Below, one piece after another: positions 9,874 through 21,291 of a stretch of DNA of 64,000 bases (the stretch's first letter is position 1; every line of letters starts with the position of its first letter). A program made the translations under genes and the position numbers. This DNA comes from Nitzschia sp. pyKryTriq1 (lineage: Eukaryota > Bacillariophyta > Bacillariophyceae > Bacillariales > Bacillariaceae). The notes below the pieces were generated by a model. That model was not told where the DNA came from. It ran no database searches and saw only the letters and a program-made list of their open reading frames with translations. The stretch is from contig OY101118.1 in NCBI GenBank assembly GCA_956465555.1, forward strand, positions 1,054,001 to 1,118,000, written 5' to 3'.

Positions 9874-9900
9874 CATTTTTTGTTAAATTAACAAAAAATT
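9874..9900. repeat. Palindrome copy 4 (one terminal mismatch)
   Basis: Same site as copy 3 in the duplicated unit; the outermost left base pair is lost (C for the first A of the arm). Confidence 0.88.
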
Positions 9901-9975
9901 GTTGCAAACGTCAAATTTTTTGAATCCCTTTCGTTGTAATAATTTATTTAGGTTTTATTTGCTCCCGATGTACAC

Positions 9976-10002
9976 AATTTTTTGTTAATTTAACAAAAAA
10001 TT
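9976..10002. repeat. Palindrome copy 5 (perfect, centre T)
   Basis: Exact arms with T instead of A in the centre. It sits between the convergent small gene or pseudogene and the 3' end of the Rep/helicase gene. The 55 bp that follow repeat the tails of copies 3 and 4 and run into the helicase stop codon. Confidence 0.9.
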
Positions 10003-10049
10003 GTTACAGACGTCAAGTTTTTGAATTCCGTTCCATAACATGAATTTAT

Positions 10050-13000
10050 TTAGGTTTTATGTTTGTTGTGGTTCGAGTGAACATTGATGACCTTCTCGAG
10101 GAATGTAGTTGATAGTTTTGTATTATTCAACCAGTTGATCAGTGACTTTTCTTTGTCGGGTGGTAGCGCATTTGTCCTGTTGTTTCGTTCTAGATACGTA
10201 GTCCACATATCCCTCTTTGTGACTCTGGAAAATACTTTCCCGTCTTTTCCGTGTACCATGTCTGCAATACGATCAATTGACATGTTTTTACCATCGTAGT
10301 AAATTGCCGATGTCAGTGGATCATTCGTATTTCCGATGGTTGTTCCGCGTGAGGAACCCGAATAAAATAACCCAGGAGATTTCCCTTCGAAAGTATGGGT
10401 GCCAGGGTCAATTATGATCGACTCTGCCAAGAATTTACGGGTTGTTGTATTCGGGCCAACTGTTGCACCTTGGAAAGTATGGATCGTTTGTCCATATGCA
10501 AGTCTCAGTGGCACTTGTCGTCTCCAGCAACATTTGTGTTCACATTGAACATCCACTGGCGTGATGGGAATAATGGTTGGATGTGTAGATAGAAACACTG
10601 GACCAGTATAGCCTGGGAAGTCAACAAGTACGTAACTTGGTAGATGTTTCTGATTGGGAGATTCGTTTTCGTCGAATACAATGTCAACGACCGTGCCAGT
10701 TGCGTTGTTGTATAGTCCCCATTCTGGTCTTATATTCCTGCCTGTAATTGCTACCTTGGATTGTCTTGCAAGAATGACCGCCTTTGGAAGATTCAATGCA
10801 TGTACCGGTTTCCCTTCTCCTGTTCCTCTGTTGTCTTTCCCCCTGATTCTCGCTACCGGGTTTTCTTCTGACGAGTCTCGATAAAGACACCGCTCGTTGT
10901 GTCTTTCCATCGGTTCTCTGTTAGCAAATACATATACCGACCGTTGTTTTATGATCTCCTTGTCTTCTGTGTTGAAGCGTTCATGGTCTAAGTGAAGCTC
11001 CATCAGTCGTTCGCATGCGTTTTTTGATGTATACCCGGAGTATGTTTGTTCAAGGATTTCCCTAAACTCTGTTTCCTCTGACTGTCGAAAGTTTGTAAAC
11101 AGAGTCCTTACGTTCCGTCCCATTTCACGAAATACACTGAGTCCTCTAGCCGTGGCAATAGAGAGCGATTTGCGGTAATCTTGAAAGTCAAATGCGCCAA
11201 TACCAACTGATGGTAATTGCCCGTCGTCTCCGAAGAATAAGACGATGGGAATACCACCCCAGCCGTGCTTTGTATTCGTATTTATTCCGTCGTGTGCTGT
11301 TTGATCAATATACGATGCCATTGTACCAAGTGTGTCCGCAGCTACCATGCTACGCTCGTCGAGTATGAGAACACAAATGTGCTTGTTCTGTTTCCTCATT
11401 TTGTTGCGTTTCAGTATTCCAAGTATAAGATTTTTGACACCGATCACAGGAACGAGAAATCGGTTGTGGATAGTCTTGCCTCCGGCGTTCGATGCTCCAC
11501 ATCCAGACGGGCAAACGACCGCTACGCTGTCTTCTGTGTCGAATAATTGTTTGATGGCGGATACGATGGTGTGTATCAGCGTAGTCTTTCCTGTTCCTGC
11601 CTTGCCACGGATTGTGAGTCGTAATGGTGTGAAATTGTTCATGCTGTCTGTACTTTCCGTACATTCCAGCCATTCACGTATTTTAGACATGACCTCGAGG
11701 GCGATTGCCCTTTGTTCGTTTTCGAGGTCTTCCATTTTATATTGACCGTCTGGGCTATTGGGATTGTAAGGTAGTCTGACTTTTGTGTCTTTTGCATCGT
11801 CAATCTTTCGGACTTCGTCGTCTAGCCACGTTGATGCAGTGTTTGTGTCAATCACGAACTCTGTATGGTTATCTGACCAGTTATAGTCGATGCCAAAATT
11901 ATACTCATAGTCGTATGCTTTGTCAGTCTTTGCGTTGGAGGACAACCCTGCGTAGCAGTCGATTGCGTCTTGTAGTTCCGGATCGGCTTGTTCTCTTGCC
12001 TCTTCTTCGTCGATGTGATCTCTTGTTTCAGTGGGTTCGTTGGTTGAATGTAGTGCTCGATGTTTGTCTGCTTCATATTGTAACCGAAGTGACTTTGGGC
12101 AATCCGTGGACTGAAGAAAATGTCGTAGTTGTGCCTTGTAATTGATGGTGCCCAGAGGTGTTGTTTTACTCCACGGTTTGTTAATGATCAGTAGTACTTT
12201 CGAATTGTATTCCGTCAACGGAAAGACTGGTTGTGACCCCCGACCAGGGAAATGGGGAATATATGTCTTACCGAGGCGAATCGAGTATTTTTCGATATAC
12301 CAATTGATGAATGAGATTCGTCGATTCTTATGTTCAATAATAGAACGCGACGAATATTCCCTTAAGTACCTGTTCGTGCCATTTGTACCATCCTTTGTGA
12401 GCTTTGTATATCCTGAGAGGCTTATTCGTTCGAATCTCTCGCTGCAATTATACAGTTCGAGCCCTGCGAGCTGTACCATACATTCCTGCTTTGACATCAT
12501 CTTTTCTCCCAGGTATCGGTTGAGTATTTTTCTCGCTAAAGATATAACGTCTCTGACACAGCCGGACGTTTCTTGCGTTGCCAATATTATTGAACGAAGT
12601 TGGAGTTTCTCCGATTGTAGGGTTTCGGTTCCTTTCGAGGCATATGTCACGAGATAGTTAGTTACTTTCGTGATGTCCTTCGCGTCGGGGTTGAAGGGAT
12701 CACTTTCGTACAGCATGATCTTCACATCGCAATTTGCTCGCCATCCGAATGCCAGTGCCATCGAGGTTGGAAGAATGTTGCGTCGCAATTTTGGTTGTTG
12801 TCTCGGTAGTTCGAATCGTTTGTATCCTTCTGGTTGTCTGACGATACCGGCATATTTCATGTTCTTGAAACCTGGTGTGTCGGCTTTGCCTGCTGTTTTC
12901 TCTACCCCACATCCCGCACGGCAAATACGACGCTTCTTACTTTGCTTGTCCTCTGTTTTTGCACTGTGTTATTGAAAACAATATGATTAGTTATTGTCTT

Positions 13001-14967
13001 GGAGGTCTTCGCCTGTCTGTCGATGCAACTTACAAGATTTTTCGTTTCCGTAAGCAATAATCTGTGCATTTATGGTTCTGCATAGATAAGAGGATTTTTG
13101 CCCCGTCTTCCCAGAGGTTGTTCTCGTAACAAGCCGATAAGCGAGTCGAGGCGGGGTGGTTTCTGTCTTCTAAATTGGGTTTGTACTCTGTCGTATCGAA
13201 TACTTCTGGTATTGCCGTCGTCATACATAGTTCAGTCTCGGCCCATCGTTGATATATTCCAGCCCGTTCTTCTTCTATGTCGTCTGTTATGTCCCTCTCA
13301 AAAGCAGCGCCAATTTCATTTGCTTGTATTTTTGCATCATGGGCTTCTTTCTGCATTGACATGTTGTCCAGAATTAATAGACAATGAGCATGGATCTGAC
13401 CCCGACCTGGTGCGAATTCGAAACGCAACCAATGATGTTTGATGTTGAAAACATTTTTGCCTACTGTCTCTAGCCAATTTTTGACGCGTTTCTGAAAGTA
13501 TTCCTGGATTACCAGGGTATATTCGTTGACAAGTTTCGACGCGGAAGGTTCTTCTGATGTCTCTGCTTCGTATTTTCTTCTTTCCTTCAGCAGATCTTCT
13601 ATGTCGGGCCAGTAATGCTCGGCGCAACTGAGAGTTAGAAACACCGTTGGTGCTCCGTTTTTCTTAAGGATGTGATATTGAATCCAGGAGTAGATCTCGT
13701 CTCGTCGCTGTCTCCAGTACGGTGAAGTGCCCTTTACTGTGTTCCCGAAGTAACAGATCTTATCAATCCATGAATCGTCTCCCTTTTCGATTCTTTTTTG
13801 TAGCTCCTCGAGACTCTGTGGTTGGTCGTTCCCAAGAAATTGTTTCACGTAAAAGTTGCCTTGTTTCATATTGGCCCTCCTGTTGGCGTAATTAAGGGCA
13901 TAAAAGCACCAGATCTTGTCCTTTGCGAATCGCCCGTCTTCGAAATACAGTAGTTTTTTGGCCCATTCTTCTACCGAAAGTCCCTCTGTGCTCTTCACAT
14001 CTGCCCAATCGCCCGTCCCCCCGGGATATAACCATGGGAAGGCGAGACAAAATATACGAAGCGAATCGTCGTACTCATCGATTGCTTCGGATCCGACCTC
14101 TGGGAATTTCATGGTACATTGTCGTTCACCGGGTTTTTCTTTCAGATGTTCCTTTGGTGTGTTGGATGCCCGGCTTTTTTCGAACCCATCGATCGTGTCA
14201 ACGGTTGCTTTGTCTTTTCGTTTCGGAAGATCTGATTTGTCGTCGTGGCTGATCACACCGTATGATGGAACTTCTTCGTTTTCCTTGTCTTTGTCTCCCG
14301 ATAATCCCTCGTCGATTGGTTCTTCTTCTCTTTCGACCAGGGTAACCGGTAATTCGGCCTCTTCGACTGGTCCCATCCAGTCTAGGTTTCCCTTGTTGAT
14401 GATGATATCCTTGTAATATTTGTTGTGTCGTTTCAGCCACCAGAGGGCCTCAAGCACAATTGACTTCCTGATCATGAATGTTTTGTCTTCCACTTCTTTA
14501 TCTTTTGTGAGACTTGTTCTTACGACCTTGATTGCCTCGACTTTCTTTCTAGGAAGTTCGGTTATAAAGTCCTGTATTTCTTTCGGGAACGAACAGACAT
14601 GGCCTCGGCTTCCATGTGATCCTCCTTTCAGATATCTCAAAGGTACATAGGTCGACACACGCTGTATTAGGAGTTTTTCTCCTTCTCTTAGTATCCTAAG
14701 ACAGCGTGGCACGGTATAATGCTTGACACCACTCTCGTCTTCCCATGTGGGTAACCAGCCTGGACTGTAGTTTGCGTTGTTTCGAATCTGTGCTCTGCAT
14801 GGCCTGCATGTAGGATGGGTCTTCATGATATCAATATTCGTGGACACTTGTCTACATACGGTACATCGCTGATGACGGATGTCTTTATTCATTGATTCGA
14901 AAAGAAGATTCTCCTTATGGGCAGATGGATGCTGAAGGTATAGCGACACACCGTCTTTCGGTGGCAC
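10050..14967 (-). CDS. Helitron Rep/helicase (HUH endonuclease fused to Pif1-family helicase)
   Basis: Two exons: 14967-13034 and 12963-10050. The 70-nt intron (GTAAGT...ACACAG) joins KRKI-F-AKTED in frame to give at least 1615 aa. Numbering starts at the valine codon at 14967, since no ATG begins the frame there. An upstream mini-exon at 15181-15121 (ATG, then donor GTAACA) is possible. Seen in order: zinc-finger Cys35/38/54/57; Rep motif FLTLSCAEHYW (443-453); the HUH motif IHAHCLLIL (His526, His528); WRANCD; and the two-tyrosine motif YLVTYASK (Tyr748, Tyr752). The helicase has Walker A GKAGTGKTT (1098-1106), Walker B LILDERS (about 1178-1183) and a late TIHTFQG motif. The Rep nicks and joins single strands for rolling-circle transposition. 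All key residues are intact, so it may be active. Confidence 0.92.
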
Positions 14968-15038
14968 ATCTTCTCGTCTGTGTTCATTAATCCCGATTGA
15001 GTTAGATATGGGTGCAAATGATTGTATGGGATCAACGA

Positions 15039-15065
15039 AATTTTTTGTTAAATTAACAAAAAATT
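15039..15065. repeat. Palindrome copy 6 (perfect)
   Basis: Exact arms around a central A, about 70 bp upstream of the Rep/helicase reading frame. It may lie inside a 5' intron if the gene starts at 15181. Confidence 0.9.
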
Positions 15066-15313
15066 GACGTGAGACAGGTTGATTTTTTTCAGGGGATGTA
15101 TGAAGTGATCGATGTGTTACCTTGTTTTCGTGTTTGTCGTTGGTGTTTGTTTCGTTCTGACTGCATGTTTTGTTCTGCCATGTCTTGTTTTTATTTGTTT
15201 CGCGATACGGCCTATGAGATAGAGACGTGATTAGACGCGGAATGTTTTATATTTTCGTTAGACATGTATAGAGTAATTTCTCCGATGGTGTTGGTCTCCG
15301 GACGGTTTGACTC

Positions 15314-16660
15314 TTAAGGGTTGGCTTCGGGTGCAGTTTGGGTTTCGCCATACACGTATTTCTTGAGACCATCAGGGATGGATTTTGCCTTGACGGCTTC
15401 TTCAGTCACATTAACACCGGTACTGATTGCCAATGCTGTCACAATGTCTTTGGAGGTCATTATTTTTGAAAGACAATCGTACTCCACGATCTCGGCGTTT
15501 TCGGTTAGGGAACCCTCCATCATCGACCAGTATTTGCCGTTTTGGCCTGCTGCATGCGAGCGTATGGGGCTAAGCATCTGGTTTGCGGCGTCGTTCTCGG
15601 AGCCTGCCATATATTGCATGTGGTAACAGCTTTGTATCTCGATATCGTTGAAAATAGGACCGTATGATTCGAAAATGTAATTCATAATTTCGTGGTCTTT
15701 CAAAGTCCTGGGGAGAACGATCATGAATAGGTCACGGTAAAGCGTCAATGACCCGGTGCGGCCCTTCGTTGTGATACTTTCGGGAATATCGTTTCCGGCG
15801 GGGTCGCGGAGTCGTACCGCGGTCATGTATGCTAGGAACATATTAATTCTTTTCATTCCCTCGGTGTCGTCTGCGAACATACGGAGTACTTCTTCCCACT
15901 TGTTTGGACGATGGAGCCAATGCGTGAAGTTGCGCTTGGGGTTAACAAAGTCCAAAAGTGCAATCCGTACTTTTTTAAATTCGGGTTCGTTTTTTGGGAG
16001 ATGTACGATGGCTTTGATACCAGAACTTTTGATAACAGCCTTCATTTTTTTTGCAAACGAACCCATTTCTTCGGTAGTTTCTTCTTCGGATTTTGTCGCC
16101 GCACGTTTGTTGCCCGATATATATGGATTATCGGTTTTCTTCTTGTATGCCAGTGGGGGGAGATCATTGCCGACACCGTTGCCTGTTGCGAAACAAACGC
16201 TGTTAATGAAGACCGATGGTTAGAAAAATACGAGTATGATGTCGGCATTTTACGTTGTGGTCTAAACTTACTCTTCTTCGACTTGTTTCGTGGTTGATGT
16301 TTTCTCGGGTGATACAACATTGGTTGGGCGAGTCTGTTGTTTGGTATCTTCAAACTCTTGTAGATTTTTGAACCTCATCACTTCGAAAGTCTTCGACTCC
16401 CCTTTTGTAATTATGGTGGTGAGCACGGTGGGAAGGTCCTCTTCCTTCTCCACCGTGACATAACCGTTATCTGTTTTGATACAGAAGATGCTGTGATCAG
16501 TCGCAACAGGTGGGTCGTTGTCGGGGTGTTCTTCGGTCTCTTTTTCGTCTTCGTCGATTGTTTCGTTACTTTCCAGAGCTTCGTCGTCGACGACATCACT
16601 GGTTGTCTTCTTACCTTTGTCAGCTTTCGCAGCGTTCTTTTTTCCTCCTCGTGTTACCAT
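15314..16660 (-). CDS. Island protein of unknown function, 424 aa
   Basis: Two exons: 16660-16272 and 16199-15314. The 72-nt intron starts GTAAGT and ends TTAACAG; the join reads VEE-D-VCFATGNGVG in frame. ATG start (MVTRGGKKNAAKADKGKK). The N terminus is Lys-rich, then very acidic (about residues 20-50), then a compact piece with VTVEKEEDLPTVLTTIITKGESKTFEVMRF. Exon 2 encodes a mixed alpha/beta region without recognisable motifs. I cannot assign a family. The basic-acidic start suggests a nuclear or DNA- or histone-interacting protein (inference). It is divergent from the 916-aa gene and shares with it a 0.9-kb spacer that contains palindrome 7. Confidence 0.65.
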
Positions 16661-17564
16661 CTTGGCGAGAATAGAATGTTGTGGTTGTGTATTTGTAGTA
16701 TATATTTCTGGTTTTATGAGATGATGGGATGGTCAATTCGCACATGGACAGAACCTAGTGTGGTTGTGAGTGGTCGTGCAAGAAATCATTTCGTTGATAA
16801 CTGAAAATTTCATTTCGGTTGGCTCGCCAGATGATTATATTTTGTCTCTATGCATTTTGGTCGTCAAATTTTGGGGGTCGACGAACAATTGTTTCATAAT
16901 ATCGGTATAATGATCACGTGGTATTATTGGGTTCGTGTTCTCTACTTGGGTGGCGTTTGAAATTTTTATGTCTGTGAGTTTTTCTATTTGTTATTTCGTC
17001 GCCATTAAGTCTGTATTTATTTTGCTCCTGAAATTTGAGATTCGCCTAACCGTATCGTATTTATCAATCGTGAATATTTTCATAACGTAGGTGGAATTTC
17101 TTGTGTCGACGAACGCTTCTTGTCTCGATTTTTCCTCGCCATTGTTAGATACTGGGATTACTTTTTGGTTCTTCTGGTTAAATTTTTTGTTAATATGCCA
17201 AAAAATTTCGTTCAGCGCTCTGATTTTTGAACTTCCGTTCTTTGGTTGATTGACTGAGTCGTGTGGGTGTAGCGATAGTCATTCCTTAATTAAATTTGTC
17301 GCATGTGACATTCTAATCTGATTTGTTTACGCCAAATCTGTCTTCAACGGTTGATTATTTGTTTTCGGTGATTGATTTCAGATTTTCGTTGGTGATGTTG
17401 TCATCATTATATTCGTCGAAGGACGCCAGCCCGGTTGTGGCGATGCCAGTTGCAACTGTTGTGTTGTTCTGGGTTCGGAAAGCGTCGGTTGAAACTGTCA
17501 TCATCGCTTGTCTCATATTCTGATTCATCCATAATTCGTATTCGGTTGCACCGACTTGACAACC
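16661..17564. other. Divergent AT-rich spacer between the 424-aa and 916-aa island genes
   Basis: About 900 bp without a supported gene. It must hold both promoters. Palindrome copy 7 (degenerate) is at 17181-17207. Confidence 0.6.
17181..17207. repeat. Palindrome copy 7 (degenerate)
   Basis: Left arm intact (AATTTTTTGTTAA); right arm reads ATGCCAAAAAATT with changes near the centre. It lies in the divergent spacer. Confidence 0.75.
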
Positions 17565-20393
17565 ATGGCCCTTGACGAAGACTATTTGCGGACTTTGTTT
17601 TCCGACGCATTCGAGGATGAATTGTTGGAATACATAGAGTATGGGGAGCAGAGCACCGATGAAGCACAATCCCCTGTTTCTGTCCAAGGAGAGGGGTTCA
17701 TAACCAAATATACGAAATTATATCAGGTGCATACTCGTTGTCATCAACGCGTCAAAGAATATGTCTCGACAAGACACGTTGTCGCGAAATTTGGTGACAA
17801 CGGGTTGGTTTTGGATGTCCCTTACCATGGTAAGTACATTTACGTCGGGATTGTTTCGGTGTTTTGTGTCTTCGTGTTCTAATATAACGTACCATCTTGC
17901 ATTTCAGTCGGACACTTCGATGTCATACGGAAAAATGTCGATGATTACAATAGTCTTCTCGTGGATACAGATCGGGTTTTCGATAATGCGGTTAGTCATG
18001 ACGCCTACGGTAGTCATAAAAGAAGCATGTCAATCAAGGATAGTTCGATGTTCGTTGAGCAGACTGGTGTAACTCTGTCGCCTTTCTCGTTCTGGTTGCT
18101 TCAGGAACAGGATCCCCTTGGTATGGGCGAGGTCATGGCACCCACGGTTAACCATCGGATGGCTAATCAGACAACATTCGCCATCCCGGATAGCACTGGG
18201 CGATCGTCGACGGATCTTTTACGAGACGGGTCGACTGACGCCACTATGCAGCGTCTACAAAATGGAACTATTGTCTCCTTGCCGTATGTCATTGTTTCTT
18301 CGAGTGAGATGATGAAGGACCTCAAGGCACCTTTGTTCAGGTCACCAACTTCGTTCAACTGGCGTGATGACAGGACTGCGAAGCACAATGTCTGGATACG
18401 GGCATCTGGTATAGCCGTTAAACGGCCTTTCATCGATGTTTACAAGTCACTGGCCGTTTTCTTCGGTTACCATCTTTCTCTTGACACATTGCCACATGGA
18501 CGAAGGATCAAGGCCTATGAGGAGAAGGTGGATTTCAGTGCCCTTTTTTCCCGCTTTACGAACTCTACGGTGTTCAATGTCGGTATTCTTAATAGCATCC
18601 TGAGAGCTATGTCTTTCCCTTTCCAATATAAAGACAGGATGCAGTCCGGTGAATCGTCGACGACCCTCGCGTTTGCTCATTTTGCAGCACTGTTTCGGTT
18701 CATTACACCTTTACGACTGGCGCAGCTCGAAGGGGGTCATCGGACTTTTCTTCTCAATCGGGTCCTCCAAGGGTACGACTGTGCACATTCGACCATACCT
18801 TTGCGATATGCACAGCTTAACGAGAAGATCACCAAGCCTTTCATGAACACAGGTACTCTCATGTCGAACTTGGCGCTGTCTTTTGTATATTTAAGACCCG
18901 ACGGGGAGAGACAGTCGAAGTATGGTTTGACACAGACACCGGCGGATTTCGTCATCGAACAGGATGTGGCTTTGATGCAAGAGTACAGTCGTGTAACTCA
19001 GGACTTTCGTCTTGAAACATATACTGACACCTTCGGTCATGTTCTACGATCCGCGGTGTACAAAATTAATCTTCGTGAACCCAATCAGATGCTCGATGAC
19101 AACAAGTTTTGGGGGACAGACGCGACTTATTTCGTTCGACCGCCTAGGAAGGGCAGTGCAGGTGTCACATTCGGGACCTATTTGTCGGGGTGTTTGAAAA
19201 TTATGATCGATGAACTTTTTGGTTCTCGGTATTTCAAGGATTCGAACAAGGCAGGGGACATCCACGAAGCTTTGGCCTTGTATTGTGCTGGTCCAAAAGG
19301 AGACGCGAAGTTATTTGCTAAGTCGATTGTGAAGGTGCCATTCCCAGAGTCTGTCGACCATATTCCGGCTGCCGTATACTACGTCCGAAACATAACACCG
19401 GCGTACAAAAAAACCAACCAGTATTTATGGTCACTCTGGGTCTCTGTTTGGTTCATCAAAACAAGTCTTACCAGACCATCAACCTTCGCGGTTTTTCAAG
19501 ATTTCCTAGGAGTGGAGCATCTACAGCCATTGTTACATGTCAAGTGGCTTCATGACAGCATTATTGTTCCGGTTGAAACACTTGCGCGTCATTATCTCGC
19601 AAAGGCCAAAGCTTTTACCCCTATGGACAGACGAAAGGCAAAGCTCTACGGATACCTCAAGGCTGTCTTTCTGGAGTATTATTTGAGCCAATTGTCAAAA
19701 TTTGAAGACATTCCGACCTCGTTCGATCAAGGCAGTGGCGCGTTACAGTTGGGGAACTACGTGAACAATGATGTGAGGTGCCTCATGACACAGATCGAGG
19801 TTGCAAAGCGGCTCGAAGATGACTATCCTTCTCCTTATCTTTCTATTCTGTGTATTCTTTATGCGCAGAGTGTCCGTCTTAATACGGACGAGACGCATCT
19901 ATCGGATGTTATTCAACTACTGTCTTCGTCGACCGGTATGTTGGTTGATACCGGGACTGAGACTCGTCCGTCCTCAGAGAAGCTTCAAGAGTTTGTTACT
20001 GCGATTACGATTGATCCTTTCCCAGACGCGGGAAGCTCTCTCGTGAATTTCATTCGTTCCAAACTGGCAGCAGAATCAGTTGGAGGTTTTCCTTCCAGTT
20101 TAATCCAAGTTTTCGCTCCACCTGTTCACCATGCAAAGCGTAAGTCTGACGAATCTGACAAAGATCAGCCAGCAGCAAAGAAGGCTAATACGGACCTCGA
20201 GAAGGAAGAAGTGCATTGTTTGATTCAATGCGTTAATTTATATTTGAGCGGCAAGAGTAGAAAAAAAGAGGAAATTGCCAACAGGAAATTGCTGAAAGAG
20301 GCATTGCCTAAAATTCAAAAACTCGTGTCTCCATACAGTGACGAGGTGTCTATTGTCCAAAATAAATTCGTTGTCCAGCCAAAAAAGGTATAA
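17565..20393 (+). CDS. Large island protein of unknown function, 916 aa
   Basis: Two exons: 17565-17829 and 17908-20393. The 78-nt intron (GTAAGT...TTTCAG) joins PYH-V-GHFDVIRKNV in frame. ATG start (MALDEDYLRTLF). The body is long, helical and rich in aromatic residues, with no catalytic motif I recognise. Near residue 830 is a bipartite nuclear-localisation-like stretch (KRKSDESDKDQPAAKK), and the C terminus is Lys-rich. It is the longest unknown of the island and starts away from the divergent spacer; palindrome 8 lies 22 bp after its stop. The size, single copy and lack of enzyme motifs would fit a structural or DNA-organising protein, but that is speculation. Confidence 0.7.
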
Positions 20394-20414
20394 ATTAAAG
20401 GCAGCTACGTACGT

Positions 20415-20441
20415 AATTTTTTGTCAATTTAACAAAATATT
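20415..20441. repeat. Palindrome copy 8 (degenerate, right edge)
   Basis: AATTTTTTGTCAA, central T, then TTAACAAAATATT: two changes from perfect. It is the last copy and marks the approximate right limit of the island. Confidence 0.75.
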
Positions 20442-20445
20442 TCAT

Positions 20446-21291
20446 CCAATGTACAAGATTATATTTCATTTTTCCTCGTCGGTCAATCTATGCGACTAAT
20501 ATGACTTTCTTTCTTCTACCTTCCGCCCAAATCCGTCTTTTATTTGGCAGAGCCACCAATTATGCTACAAGAATGACTGTCCTTCTGTCCCCACTGCGGC
20601 GTGAGGGGTGGTACCAATGTCGGAGACACATACATCCTTCCCAGTACGTCAACCCCCACCTCTCGCGCTCAGCGACGACGCACTTTTAGTGCTACTTGTA
20701 GATACAAACTCCATCTTCTGCAAGGTCTGGGCTGACCGGCGTGCGATATTCTGATTTCAGCCAATTGGAACCCACACCGATGTCTGGAGAACGGCTTCCA
20801 CGCGTCACAATGACATGTAGCCGGCCGCTTCAAATTTTCAAAAAAGTCTCTTCACCGCCCTCGCCCCCTCTTGCAGATGTTAATACCGGTACATACCAGC
20901 AGGTACATACGTACAATGCATCGCCATCCTTCGCCACAGAACGACCAACGACCATGGACCATTGATAGATTACGTACAAGTACCGTTACTTCGTACTGGC
21001 ACGCTGGTACTCTCTATACTATGAATCTACTGGAGTAGACTAGCAAAGCAAAGGTAGCGTAAAGGTAGACTTCTTCTAGACTATCCTTGCGCTAGTAGGT
21101 TATCATGTTTTCGCTAGCCGGCGAGAGAACTTGTTCTAGCTAGCCAGCATTTTTTCAGTCTGGTAGAATGGAAATCGAAGCGGTATCATCATGTAATCTA
21201 AGAAGTGCATCCAATGTAGTCATTATTTAGAAAAAGATTAGGTTTGTTGAATTATCATCATTTTTGCATCAGTATTTCCCTCGAATCTTTT
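20446..21291. other. Host spacer, no gene seen
   Basis: About 850 bp holding short GTACC-type palindromic words and CTAG-rich stretches (for example 21070-21145). The right junction of the Helitron-like island must lie within the first part, but no repeat marks it. Confidence 0.5.

Larger units (their letters stand above)
7200..20445 (-). mobile_element. Large Helitron-like element or island with accessory genes
   Basis: About 13.2 kb that differ from the flanks in content. It carries a Rep/helicase of Helitron type on the minus strand, four further gene units, duplicated promoter and gene segments, and eight copies of a 27-bp palindrome that occur nowhere else in the window. The outer limits are taken from the first and last palindrome (7253 and 20441) plus short flanks; they are approximate. 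I found no convincing target duplication and no canonical Helitron 5'-TC or CTRR-3' end. Next to the left palindrome the 10-mer CCCGGATATA occurs twice (7221-7230 and 7244-7253) and could be part of a terminus. It could also be an integrated Rep-encoding DNA virus or several elements side by side. Confidence 0.7.

Noticed and set aside
17556-17882. Stand-alone 108-aa gene before the 916-aa gene
   Set aside because: It ends in an intron; a GTAAGT donor at 17830 and TTTCAG acceptor at 17907 join it in frame with the following long exon.
7200-20445. CRISPR-like array made of the repeated palindromes
   Set aside because: The copies are hundreds to thousands of bases apart with genes between, the context is eukaryotic, and no cas genes exist.
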